Assembly: GCA_016788585.1 (NCBI GenBank)
Contig: JAEURP010000001.1
Coordinates: 1-64,000 of the forward strand
Length of the DNA: 64,000 bases
Origin: Chthonomonas sp.
GTDB lineage: Bacteria; Armatimonadota; Fimbriimonadia; Fimbriimonadales; Fimbriimonadaceae
Direction of reading: 5' to 3'
Position 1 is the stretch's first letter. Each line of letters starts with the position of its first letter. A model generated the notes under the pieces. That model was not told where the DNA came from. It saw only the letters and a program-made list of their open reading frames with translations, and made no database searches. Position numbers and translations under genes: made by a program. Shown one piece after another: positions 34,234 through 42,670 of the stretch.

Positions 34234-35009
34234 AGCGGCCCGCGGACAAACAAAACAGCCGAATTGACCTTTGCAAGGACGCTTCGGACCATTTTTCCCG
34301 TGTCATCTTGGTGAGATTCGGTTGATGACAAGCCGACAAGTACGTGCGTTGCCGGTGCCTCTTGGAGCGCTGCTGCGATCGCGGAAGCGATGTCACGGCC
34401 CCGTTCCAGAACCAAGGTGTGGTCGACGCCCTCAATCTTGAGAGAGCGGTCTGCCTCTGCCAAGGTAGTCCGCGCCAGTTCTTCTTCTTCGTTCAGCGCA
34501 GCTTGAAGCGGCAGGTCTCGCGGCACGATGAGTGGAAAGAGAAGCCGTACATTGCCGGACAGCCCAGTCGCGAGTTCACTGCCAACTTTGATGACCTCGC
34601 TGTCGCAAGGCTTACCTTGGACAACGATCACAATTTGGACAATAGAGGCCTTCGCCTTCTTCTTAGGCGCCTCGTAAAGAAGGAGGTCCAAGGATCGTCG
34701 GGCTTCCTCGACTGTTGCCACGATCGGCAATTGCGAACGGACATCGGGAACCTGCTTCAGAACTTCCATGACCTGTTCGGGAACCGCAGCAACGATAACG
34801 CGTGCATCGTGGTCTTTCAAAAACTCCATCACGGAATGAAATGTGTCTGCGCCCTTCGTCGTGCATTCGATTAGGCCACTGCAGTCGATAATGACGCCAG
34901 AGGCATGGCGCTTGAGCGTGAGCGAAATCGCCGTATGGAGTGTCTCCCATTGATTGGAGCGCATGGCGCCCGAGAGGATGATCACATCTTCGTAAGATTC
35001 AACAATCAT
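34230..35009 (-). CDS. STAS domain - universal stress protein fusion
   Basis: 259 residues. An N-terminal STAS-like domain (about 1-105; YEDVIILSGAMRS, GVIIDCSGLIECTTKGADTF, with Ser/Thr at the position phosphorylated in anti-anti-sigma factors) is joined by a lysine-rich linker (APKKKAKAS) to a UspA-like domain (about 115-259; VIVVQGKPCDSEVIKVG, THVLVGLSS, SAVLFVRGPL). The start overlaps the stop of the KimA-like gene (ATGA), so the protein probably acts with that transporter. STAS and Usp domains both regulate transporters in other bacteria, but this fused order is uncommon. Confidence 0.78.
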   Translation of the reverse strand: MIVESYEDVIILSGAMRSNQWETLHTAISLTLKRHASGVIIDCSGLIECTTKGADTFHSVMEFLKDHDARVIVAAVPEQVMEVLKQVPDVRSQLPIVATVEEARRSLDLLLYEAPKKKAKASIVQIVIVVQGKPCDSEVIKVGSELATGLSGNVRLLFPLIVPRDLPLQAALNEEEELARTTLAEADRSLKIEGVDHTLVLERGRDIASAIAAALQEAPATHVLVGLSSTESHQDDTGKMVRSVLAKVNSAVLFVRGPL

Positions 35010-36862
35010 TTCAAGAAGTAGCGGACATTGGTGATGACGACATTCTTTCGAGTCCCCAAGGCGAGCTTCAAAGCAATCGCCACATTATTGTGAAGGAAGC
35101 GGTGATACCAGCGCTTCGGTACCGCCTCGGGCACGATCACGGTAATGAACTGGTCTGGAGTCTCGGCAATCGTCTGGTCGATATAGGCGGTGACCGGATC
35201 AACCAGTGATCGAAATGGCGACTCAAGGATCACGAGCGGTATCTCCTCGCCAAACCGAACCCAATCCTCCTTGATCTTGGCCACACTCTTTGCGTCTAGG
35301 GTCACGTGGATTGCACGGACGTCCTCGCTCAATGACTCGGCGTAAGCAATCGCCTGCAGAATGCCTTTGTGAAGCCGTGGCACCAGGAGTATCACAGTCA
35401 TCCTCACCTTGGGGACAGTGTCCGTCGGCTCGACCTCCAATTCTCGCGCCAAGTAGTCGTAATGACGCCGAATTCCAATGAAGACGCCCAACAGGATGCT
35501 CAGTGCGATTGGAACCAGCCAAGCGCCTTCTTTCCACTTGCTGACAAGCAAGACAATGGCCAGAATGGCGGTAATAATCGCGCCAAAAAAGCTAACCCAT
35601 GGCTTCCACCCGCCAAGCTTCAGCTTTCGAGCCCTAGCAAACATACCAGCCTGACTGAGCGTGAACGAAACAAACACGCCGACTGAATAGAGTGGGATCA
35701 AGAGGTGCGTATCTCCACCGAACTTGACGAGAAGGGCCATCGCGCTAAGGCTCAAGAATAGAATGCCATTCTGAAAAACGAGCCGATCACCCAGCGATGC
35801 CAATTGCCTCGGCAAGAACCCATCTCGAGCAATAAACGAGCAAAGCCGAGGGAAATCGGCATAGGCCGTATTGGCCGCGAGAATCAAAATCAGAGTTGTC
35901 GCGACTTGAAGCGCATTGAAGTAGAACGTTCCAAATGCTGTTGTGACTGGAAAAACCTGCTGGCAAACTTGAGCTAAGACCGTTTTGTAGCCAGCCTGGT
36001 GAAGCTCCATGGGAATGATATGGAACTTGTTACCGATAAAGCTGGCCCCAACAAACATGGCGGCGAGCAAGGTCGCCATGATCAATAGCGTGGCGGATGC
36101 ATTCCGCGCCGTTGGCTCCTTGAAGGCACCCGCGCCATCCGAAATGGCCTCGATGCCCGTTAGGGCGGCGCAGCCCGATGAAAAGGCCTTGAAAGCGATC
36201 GTAAGAAAGGCAGCGGTCATCCAGAACTGATCGACCAATTGATGCTCGGCGTGAGCGATGCTCTGAGGTACGGGTGGGGCGGGGAGAGTAAGGCCCCAGC
36301 CGATCATGCCTAGCATCAGTACAACAAAACTGTAGGTCGGGATGGCAAACACAACCCCCGACTCCTTGGCGCCTCGCAGGTTAGCAATTGTTAGCAACCC
36401 TATGGCCGCCACGCCCATCGGAACAATGTAACTCGACAGGGATGGCACAAGAGAAACGATTGCAAGAACGCCAGCGGAGATTGAAACGGAGACAGTCAGG
36501 ATATAGTCCGTCATCAACGCGGCGCCTGCTAGTTGCCCATAGCGAACGCCGAGATTGTCCCGCGAGACAATGTAGGAACCTCCTCCCTGTGGATAGGCAT
36601 GTATGGTCTGGTAGTAGCTGAAAGCAACCAAGAATATGAGGCCACTAATCACCAATGCAACCTCAAAGGTGAAGTGAAGGTAAGCGAGGCTGGCGACCAT
36701 GAAAACGCGCATGATCTCCTCTGTCGCGTACGCCGTCGAACTCAGCGCATCACTAGCAAATATGGGTAGGGCCGTACGCTTTGGTAGGCGCTCGTGGTGC
36801 GCGTGCTTGGTCGCGATTGGTCGACCCACTAAAAATCGCTTAACCTGCGAATAGAAACTCAT
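35006..36862 (-). CDS. APC-family permease, KimA-like potassium transporter
   Basis: 618 residues, close to the 607 of Bacillus KimA (YdaO). It begins FLVGRPIATKHAHHERLPKR then ALPIFASDALSSTAYATEEI, and has YPQGGGSYIVSRDNLG, DYILTVSVSISAGVLAIVS, AFKAFSSGCAALTGIEAIS, LILAANTAYADFPRL and a C-terminal cytosolic domain (VILLVPRLHKGILQAIAYA ... KRWYHRFLHNN), all shared with that family. About 12 transmembrane helices. KimA is a K+/H+ symporter inhibited by c-di-AMP in Bacillus; transport of K+ here is inference. No ydaO-type riboswitch is possible upstream because the gene overlaps nagA by 4 nt. Confidence 0.85.
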   Translation of the reverse strand: MSFYSQVKRFLVGRPIATKHAHHERLPKRTALPIFASDALSSTAYATEEIMRVFMVASLAYLHFTFEVALVISGLIFLVAFSYYQTIHAYPQGGGSYIVSRDNLGVRYGQLAGAALMTDYILTVSVSISAGVLAIVSLVPSLSSYIVPMGVAAIGLLTIANLRGAKESGVVFAIPTYSFVVLMLGMIGWGLTLPAPPVPQSIAHAEHQLVDQFWMTAAFLTIAFKAFSSGCAALTGIEAISDGAGAFKEPTARNASATLLIMATLLAAMFVGASFIGNKFHIIPMELHQAGYKTVLAQVCQQVFPVTTAFGTFYFNALQVATTLILILAANTAYADFPRLCSFIARDGFLPRQLASLGDRLVFQNGILFLSLSAMALLVKFGGDTHLLIPLYSVGVFVSFTLSQAGMFARARKLKLGGWKPWVSFFGAIITAILAIVLLVSKWKEGAWLVPIALSILLGVFIGIRRHYDYLARELEVEPTDTVPKVRMTVILLVPRLHKGILQAIAYAESLSEDVRAIHVTLDAKSVAKIKEDWVRFGEEIPLVILESPFRSLVDPVTAYIDQTIAETPDQFITVIVPEAVPKRWYHRFLHNNVAIALKLALGTRKNVVITNVRYFLK

Positions 36863-37893
36863 AACTCGATGCGTTCTCGAAGTTCACCGTCTAAGCTCCA
36901 GACCAATCTCACCTTGGGTTCGGATTGCAGACCGATCGCGCGTCTTGGATTATGACAGCAGGCGCGAATTGCGATTTCTGCCCCGAAGTCTTGCATCAGG
37001 TTTTGAAAGGCCGTGCGCAGCGTGATCGCACTTCCAGCAAGTGATCCACTAGATTCGATTCGTACGCTGCCAGAAGCTACCAGGCAGTCGTGCCCCCACA
37101 TTTTCAGCTTCGTTCCACTGGGCAAACCCGACGCCATGGTCGAATCGCTCACGGCAATGACATGGTCCTTCCCCTTGGCCCTGATCAATACCTTCACGGC
37201 GTCAGGCGAAACGTGCAAGCGATCATAGATCAGTTCGGCGTTCAACTCTTCTTGCGCCAAAGCGAACCCGACGGCTCCCGCCTCTCGATGATGAAAAGGC
37301 CGCATTGCATTAAAAATGTGGGTGGCGTGGCGGAAACCAGCATCCCAGCCCAATTGGGACTGGGCAAAGGTCGCGTTGGTATGCCCCATGCTGACAACAA
37401 CTCCACGAGCGTTTAAGTTCTTGGCTAAATCGAGGACACCAGGGACTTCCGGGGCCATGGTGATCACTTGCAACCTTGAGTCATCTACGATCTCCTGCCA
37501 GGCAGGATCGGAAGAGCATGGAGTGACGATGAGACTCGGTGGTTGGGCCCCGGCAAACTCGGGGCTAATGAAGGGGCCTTCGAGGTGAAATCCCCAAATA
37601 GAACGGTGCTGCGGAATGCTCGCGAGCGCATTTGAAATCGCTTCCGGCGTCGCCGTCACCGTTGTGGGCAGCCAAGTTTCATACCCATCCTCCTCCAACT
37701 TGGAAGCTAGGTCTACCATTTCCGCATTGGTTGCCGACATGAAGTCGATGCCAAAGGCGCCGTGGATATGAATATCTACAAGCCCGGGCGAAAGTACCCC
37801 TTCCGGTTGGCCCTGAACAGGCTCGTAACGATCACCTTCGACCGAATAGGTTCCAAAACCTTCTGGGCCAATCGCAAGAAAGACTCCTTTCAT
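36859..37893 (-). CDS. nagA: N-acetylglucosamine-6-phosphate deacetylase
   Basis: 344 residues, amidohydrolase fold. Motifs: SPGLVDIHIHGAFGIDF (metal-binding HxH), WGFHLEGPFISPEFAG (Glu ligand), VVSMGHTNATF, ATHIFNAMRPFHHREAG and VIAVSDSTMASG (catalytic Asp region). It hydrolyses GlcNAc-6-phosphate to glucosamine-6-phosphate and acetate in amino-sugar and cell-wall recycling. nagB and a GlcNAc kinase or PTS are not present in the window. The ATG overlaps the dprA stop, and its stop overlaps the start of the permease (4 nt each). Confidence 0.93.
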   Translation of the reverse strand: MKGVFLAIGPEGFGTYSVEGDRYEPVQGQPEGVLSPGLVDIHIHGAFGIDFMSATNAEMVDLASKLEEDGYETWLPTTVTATPEAISNALASIPQHRSIWGFHLEGPFISPEFAGAQPPSLIVTPCSSDPAWQEIVDDSRLQVITMAPEVPGVLDLAKNLNARGVVVSMGHTNATFAQSQLGWDAGFRHATHIFNAMRPFHHREAGAVGFALAQEELNAELIYDRLHVSPDAVKVLIRAKGKDHVIAVSDSTMASGLPSGTKLKMWGHDCLVASGSVRIESSGSLAGSAITLRTAFQNLMQDFGAEIAIRACCHNPRRAIGLQSEPKVRLVWSLDGELRERIEL

Positions 37894-38903
37894 GGCTTCC
37901 TGGCATACCCAATGCCATCTCTCAAGATGATTCCATCGAGCTCAAGCAGAGTCAGTTCACTTGAGACCACCGATACGTCGAGCCCTGTCTTATCCACAAT
38001 CACTTCCGATGATATTGGGTCGTCGCCTAAGACGGCAATAATGGCGCGCTGGGGCGCGGGTAGGTCTTCGATCAAGGCTTCTTCGGTCGGCCCACCCTCG
38101 ATTCCAAGGGTCTCCAGCACTTGATCGGGGTGGTCAACAAGCATCGCTCCATCTCGGATCAACGCGTGCGACCCCCTGAAGTTGGTCAGACTGATGTTGC
38201 CGGGCACAACGAAAACCATTCTATTGAGGTCTGCCGCCGCCCCAGCAGTACGCAACGCACCGCTCACTTCGGGGGCTTCGACAACGAGAACGGCGTCGGA
38301 AAGAGCGGCGATGAGTTGGTTTCGCTGGAGGAACCGATAGTGATCGGGCTTTGTTCCGCAAGCAAACTGGCTTATCAAGCAACCCGTTTCCGCGATTTGC
38401 TGAAATAGGCCGCGATGATTATGCGGATATGTACCCTCGATGCCGGTTGCCATTACGGCGGCGGTCTTCCCGCCCGCCTGCAAGGCTCCCGTGTGTGCCG
38501 CGTGATCGATTCCAAGGGCTCCACCACTGATGATCGTGACACCACACTTTGCAAGGCGCTCGGCAAATTTTTGTGCCACAGCTTTGCCGTAGGTTGTCGC
38601 CGATCGAGTGCCGACAATAGCGACGGTTGGAGCGTGCAAAGCAGAAGGATTCCCACGAACCCAAAGCGCTTGAGGAATTTGGCCAGCGTCCGCCAAAGTT
38701 GGCGAATAGTCCGGCCGTTCCCAGACCTTTGCGCCCATGCCGAGCGCACGCTCTAAATCACTCGATGACGCTGCTAGCAGCTTCTTCCGTTCAGCGTCGG
38801 TGAGGTGCGGGCTTTGCTTTAGCGCAACGATTGGATCGAGCCGAGACTCGGCAATCTCCTGGCAAATGACAACCGCACGCTTTGGCGGCGCCTCGCTCGC
38901 CAT
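37890..38903 (-). CDS. dprA: DNA-processing protein DprA
   Basis: 337 residues from the ATG at 38903; a TTG two codons earlier is possible. The Rossmann-like DprA domain shows TVAIVGTRSATTYGKAVAQ, VTIISGGALGIDHAAHTGAL, VMATGIEGTYPHNHRGLF, FLQRNQLIAALSDAVLVVEA and VFVVPGNI, followed by a C-terminal winged helix (about 265-337). DprA loads RecA onto incoming single-stranded DNA in natural transformation. It lies 29 bp after the PQQ-like gene and starts the tightly coupled dprA-nagA-permease-STAS/Usp run. Confidence 0.95.
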   Translation of the reverse strand: MASEAPPKRAVVICQEIAESRLDPIVALKQSPHLTDAERKKLLAASSSDLERALGMGAKVWERPDYSPTLADAGQIPQALWVRGNPSALHAPTVAIVGTRSATTYGKAVAQKFAERLAKCGVTIISGGALGIDHAAHTGALQAGGKTAAVMATGIEGTYPHNHRGLFQQIAETGCLISQFACGTKPDHYRFLQRNQLIAALSDAVLVVEAPEVSGALRTAGAAADLNRMVFVVPGNISLTNFRGSHALIRDGAMLVDHPDQVLETLGIEGGPTEEALIEDLPAPQRAIIAVLGDDPISSEVIVDKTGLDVSVVSSELTLLELDGIILRDGIGYARKP

Positions 38904-38932
38904 GAGCAATTGCCAGAAGGTTGCCGAAAAGC

Positions 38933-40459
38933 TCAGGGTCGACCCGGGCCGCCTTCGTTGCCGCCTCCCAATCCGCCGCCGCCTGAACTTGAGGCAGCTG
39001 CCTTCAAAGCTGGCAAGGTGTTGTCGATCATGACTCGGAATTGCGACTTCGACGTATTTCCAAGCCAGTCAGATACTGTAACGGTCAACGTTTTGGGCCC
39101 ATCGTTCAATCCTGGATTTTCGGTGCCATTAATTCGAACCACCAATTGTCCGTCTCGGGTGAGCAGGTGCTTACAAACACGGCCATCAATGTCAACCTTT
39201 GCCGTGTCCATGCGGACGCCCGAAGTGAGGTCCTCGACATCCCACAGGAAGAAAGGAGGTTGCTCGCCCGATCGAACGCCGGAGCGTCCCGACATTTCAT
39301 AGCCATTGACCGGGAAGAGAAAAGTGACGACCGGTGGGGTCAAGTCGACGCCTGCCTTACTATCGAAGGCGAGGATCTGACCGTCACGGCCATTAAGCAG
39401 TAGGGTGTCGCCGATGGCCAAAACTGGTGAAGCTGCCGTCATGTAGTTTGGCGGCGTGCGCCCATTACTATCCGCAACCGGCTTTGCGGCCGGACGCAAA
39501 ATGTAGTTCCAAAGGATTGACCCATCGGCAGGCTCGATCATGTTCATCGAACCATTAGAGGTGTTCACCACGATTTTTCCGCCCACAATGGTCGGTGCAT
39601 TGACGGCAGAAGACTGAAGATCGACTGGCGGGTGCGTTGCGCGGCCCTGCTTCGTGTACGTCCTCACGGAGCCCTGCCGAGTGACGACAGAGATTGTGTT
39701 TGCCGAAACTGCCGGCCCAAACACCGCTTGTTCCCCAATTGTAATGCGAGCCCGCTGACCACCATTCTGGCGAGCAAGACCCATGACGTAATCTCCAGAA
39801 ATCAGATAGACGGTGTCTTCAAAGACCACCGGGACGACGTCGGGATTAAGCTGCGTAAACTGGACCTTCCATCGAGCAGCCCCTCGTACTACATCGATCG
39901 CGGCTAACTCATAGTTGGAGGTGGTCAGAAAGATATCATTTCCGGAAGCGGCGAGTCTGCCGAGAATGCCGTTGTCGATCTTCATCGGTTTGGCCCAAGC
40001 TTCCTTTCCGTCGGCCGGATTGAGCGCGACCAGCGTATCGTCGCCCATTGGCAAAACAACAAACCCACCTGCGACGACTGGGTTACTTGCCAGACCGCCT
40101 GCAAGATTGAACTCCCACTTTGGCTTTCCGGTCGCAGCCTCAAAGGCATAAACCATGCGGTTATCCGCCGCAGCCACCACTGTATCCCCAGCGATCAGAG
40201 TTCCCCGATTGAAATTGCCTTGAATCCCGTCGGCCGGCCATCGCCAAATCTGGTTTCCAGTTTCCTTGTCGAGGGCGTAAATCCGACGACCAACTGCGCT
40301 AATGACGATGTTTCCGTATGCGGAGAAATCACCTGGAACTACCGATGTCGACTGCTGCCACTTCCAATTGAGCGGTGCCGGACCGGCAATCTGAGCCATT
40401 GCGGCAGAGGAAAAGAGGGCCACGGCGGCCACTAAAGTCAATCGCTTCACGTTAATCAT
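38933..40459 (-). CDS. Secreted PQQ-like beta-propeller protein
   Basis: 508 residues, signal peptide MINVKRLTLVAAVALFSSAAMAQ. Repeated WD-like PQQ blades (YALDKETGNQIWRWP, YAFEAATGKPKWEFN, VALNPADGKEAWAKP, NMIEPADGSILWNY, LAFDSKAGVD) form a propeller like that of BamB or quinoprotein dehydrogenases, but without catalytic residues of the latter that I can recognise. A C-terminal beta domain (about 385-490) and a Gly-rich end (SSGGGGLGGGNEGG) follow. A role in outer-membrane assembly or as a scaffold is possible. TATACT lies about 30 nt before the ATG. Confidence 0.85.
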   Translation of the reverse strand: MINVKRLTLVAAVALFSSAAMAQIAGPAPLNWKWQQSTSVVPGDFSAYGNIVISAVGRRIYALDKETGNQIWRWPADGIQGNFNRGTLIAGDTVVAAADNRMVYAFEAATGKPKWEFNLAGGLASNPVVAGGFVVLPMGDDTLVALNPADGKEAWAKPMKIDNGILGRLAASGNDIFLTTSNYELAAIDVVRGAARWKVQFTQLNPDVVPVVFEDTVYLISGDYVMGLARQNGGQRARITIGEQAVFGPAVSANTISVVTRQGSVRTYTKQGRATHPPVDLQSSAVNAPTIVGGKIVVNTSNGSMNMIEPADGSILWNYILRPAAKPVADSNGRTPPNYMTAASPVLAIGDTLLLNGRDGQILAFDSKAGVDLTPPVVTFLFPVNGYEMSGRSGVRSGEQPPFFLWDVEDLTSGVRMDTAKVDIDGRVCKHLLTRDGQLVVRINGTENPGLNDGPKTLTVTVSDWLGNTSKSQFRVMIDNTLPALKAAASSSGGGGLGGGNEGGPGRP

Positions 40460-40571
40460 GCTTTGGCTGGTCCTAATCGCTGAGCTTGCAGTATATCCCT
40501 GCGCTCAGCCTTTTGACGCAACCTATGGACGGCTAAGTTTGAGATGTGGTATCAATAAGGCCCGAACGGTT

Positions 40572-40648
<77 letters not shown>

Positions 40649-40675
40649 ACCGATCCTCGCGGTATCTTTCCCGCA

Positions 40676-41536
40676 GTGACAACTATCCTTTCAACTTGGA
40701 AAGAACCAGGCGAAGTCGCAATTCGTGCCGCTTGGAAAAAGCGAGACACCGGCGGTGGACTCGTTGATGCCTTGGAGGCAGGACTCGCCGCAGCAGAACT
40801 TGATCCCAATCTCATCATGATCGGACTTGGATCACTTCCCAACGCGGAAGGCGACCTAGAACTGGATGCCAGCATCATGCGCGGAAGCGACTATCTCTGT
40901 GGGGCGGTATGTGCTGTGCGCAATATCGTGCCCGTGATCTCTCTCGCAAGAAAAGTGATGGAAGACACGCCCCATGTGATGATTGCCGGCGAACAAGCCC
41001 GGCGCTATGCTATCGAGCAGGGCTTTGAGCCAAGACAAACCTTGACTGGCGAAGTGATTGCGAGATGGGAGGAATGGCGAGAAAGTCCAGAGCGCATCAA
41101 AGTCTATGAGCACACGCATAGCGACACCGTAACTATGCTCGGGCTCTCGGAGGGCAAAATGGTCGCCGCCTCTTCAACCAGCGGATTGCCGTTCAAACAG
41201 CCGGGCCGGGTCGGCGACTCACCGATCTTTGGAGCAGGAATCTACGCAGACGACGAGGTCGGCTCGGCTGGTGCGACCGGCAATGGCGAAGAACTTTGGA
41301 AAGCGGTGGCCAGCTTCAGGGCTGTTGAATTCATGCGTCAAGGGATGTCTCCACAAGTCGCCTGTGAGCGAGTAATCGAGCACATGATCCGTCGCCAGCC
41401 AAGAGCTCAGGAGTTACCATGCGTTGTTTTCGCGATGAGCCGCGACGGAGAAATCGGCGCTGCAACGACCAAGGACCAGTTCGACCTATGGATTTGCCAA
41501 GACGGCGAGTTCGAAATGAAGACATTTGTTGCATGA
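40676..41536 (+). CDS. N4-(beta-N-acetylglucosaminyl)-L-asparaginase family Ntn-hydrolase
   Basis: 286 residues from a GTG just after the tRNA. Glycosylasparaginase features: GGGLVDALEAGLAAAE, IGLGSLPNAEGDLELDASIM, and the autoprocessing site HSDTVTM, in which Thr151 becomes the N-terminal nucleophile, followed by AASSTSG, GRVGDSPIFGAGIYAD and GSAGATGNGEE. The precursor should cleave itself into two chains. The family removes Asn from N-linked GlcNAc in glycoprotein breakdown. There is no signal peptide, so it is cytoplasmic. Its stop overlaps the next start (ATGA). Confidence 0.92.
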   Translation: MTTILSTWKEPGEVAIRAAWKKRDTGGGLVDALEAGLAAAELDPNLIMIGLGSLPNAEGDLELDASIMRGSDYLCGAVCAVRNIVPVISLARKVMEDTPHVMIAGEQARRYAIEQGFEPRQTLTGEVIARWEEWRESPERIKVYEHTHSDTVTMLGLSEGKMVAASSTSGLPFKQPGRVGDSPIFGAGIYADDEVGSAGATGNGEELWKAVASFRAVEFMRQGMSPQVACERVIEHMIRRQPRAQELPCVVFAMSRDGEIGAATTKDQFDLWICQDGEFEMKTFVA

Positions 41537-41892
41537 ACCAACGACAGCAAGAACTTCTGGCTCGGGTCGAGCAAGCCATGGACCCCTATGTGACGTGTAG
41601 CCCCAAAGACCTGACCGTTTCGCTCCATATCCCGCCACAGGCCACCCATCAAATCATCGCCATAGGCGTGCAAGAAGAGCGTATCGTCCGCTTGGATAAG
41701 GATGTACTCACGCTACCGAAGCACCTACTTGCCCTCCGTAAACATATCGACTCCTTAACTCCGCGCTTTACGGTGGCAGACTTCCGCCGCGCCTCAGCCC
41801 TGCCCCGATCCATTGTGCCCGCCGTCCTCGACTGGTTTGACACACAGGGGATCACACAGCGGGAGGGTGACTATCGAATCGTCATCGGATAA
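41533..41892 (+). CDS. Winged-helix protein resembling the SelB C-terminus
   Basis: 119 residues from the ATG at 41533, coupled by 4 nt to the asparaginase gene. The end FTVADFRRASALPRSIVPAV then LDWFDTQGITQREGDYRIV strongly resembles the last winged-helix domain of elongation factor SelB, which binds the selenocysteine insertion hairpin. The upstream part (VTCSPKDLTVSLHIPP) fits a second winged helix. No GTPase part, selC tRNA or selenoprotein gene is in the window, so it may be an independent nucleic-acid-binding protein. It overlaps the next convergent gene by 11 bp. Confidence 0.7.
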   Translation: MNQRQQELLARVEQAMDPYVTCSPKDLTVSLHIPPQATHQIIAIGVQEERIVRLDKDVLTLPKHLLALRKHIDSLTPRFTVADFRRASALPRSIVPAVLDWFDTQGITQREGDYRIVIG

Positions 41893-42670
41893 GAGACCGG
41901 AGAGCATCGTCCAGCGTTGGGGTGCGAACAGTGACGGCACGGACCCACGGATAGCCGCGAACGACCAAGTCAGCAGCAAGCCTCTGCCCCTCCGTGGTCT
42001 TGATGACTAGCATGTCCGGGAACGACTCCACCTGCAATTGAAGAGGCTCCACCAGGGCCGCGATGGCTCCGGGGTTTTCGGTTTCCACTACCACAGTAGC
42101 AGGCCGAATGATCTTTAGCAGGTCGGAAGGGGCGCCGTCGAACCGAATACCGCGAGTGTTGAGCACAAGCAAGCGATCAACGCGCGACAGGATATCGGAA
42201 CGGGACGAGGCCATCACTTTTGCCGCCGGATGTTCCTCCAGCAGTTCAATTAGCCCGTCCAATACCCAAGGATCGGTCATATCGACCCAGTTCTCAAACA
42301 GAATCAAGTTCGCATCGCTGGCCAAAGCGGGCACGAAAGCGGCGGCCCGCCTGTGACCTTCGCTAAGAGAAGAAATCTGACTCTTTCGGACATCCCACAG
42401 GCGGAGCAAGGTAAGAATTCGGGTGATGCGGTCGGGGTCCGCTCCCTTTGCAAGTTGCTGCACGATCTTACGACCCTTCAGTTCAGAGGTATCCGCCCAT
42501 TGGCTGGAAACTTTCCGGCCCGCCCTCCCAACGATCTCAGCAAGAAACCTCGACACATCGATCTCGGCAGGTGCCACAACGCCAATCCAGATACCAAGGT
42601 CGACCCGGACCGTTATGGGCGCGGCCTGGTCAGAGACCCGATAGCCCGAAAGTGTTAGGAGTTCAGACAA
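41882..42670 (-). CDS. Degenerate ABC-type ATPase-like protein
   Basis: 262 residues from a TTG start overlapping the peptidase gene by 8 nt. The overall pattern is that of an ABC nucleotide-binding domain: signature-like ISSLSEGHRRAA (for LSGGQ), Walker-B-like LILFENW (for LLLDEP) and switch-like VMASSR. Where Walker A should stand, the sequence reads GVVAPAEIDVSRFLAEIVG, with no GxxGxGKS/T. The Walker B acid-Glu pair is also changed. ATP hydrolysis is therefore unlikely. It is the last gene of the GT4-aroQ-peptidase operon, and it is not a broken gene because the frame is intact. Confidence 0.65.
   Translation of the reverse strand: MSELLTLSGYRVSDQAAPITVRVDLGIWIGVVAPAEIDVSRFLAEIVGRAGRKVSSQWADTSELKGRKIVQQLAKGADPDRITRILTLLRLWDVRKSQISSLSEGHRRAAAFVPALASDANLILFENWVDMTDPWVLDGLIELLEEHPAAKVMASSRSDILSRVDRLLVLNTRGIRFDGAPSDLLKIIRPATVVVETENPGAIAALVEPLQLQVESFPDMLVIKTTEGQRLAADLVVRGYPWVRAVTVRTPTLDDALRSLIR

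Noticed and set aside
36863-37893. c-di-AMP (ydaO) riboswitch for the KimA-like gene
   Set aside because: The gene overlaps nagA by 4 nt and no non-coding leader exists. None was seen before the operon at 40460-40571 either.
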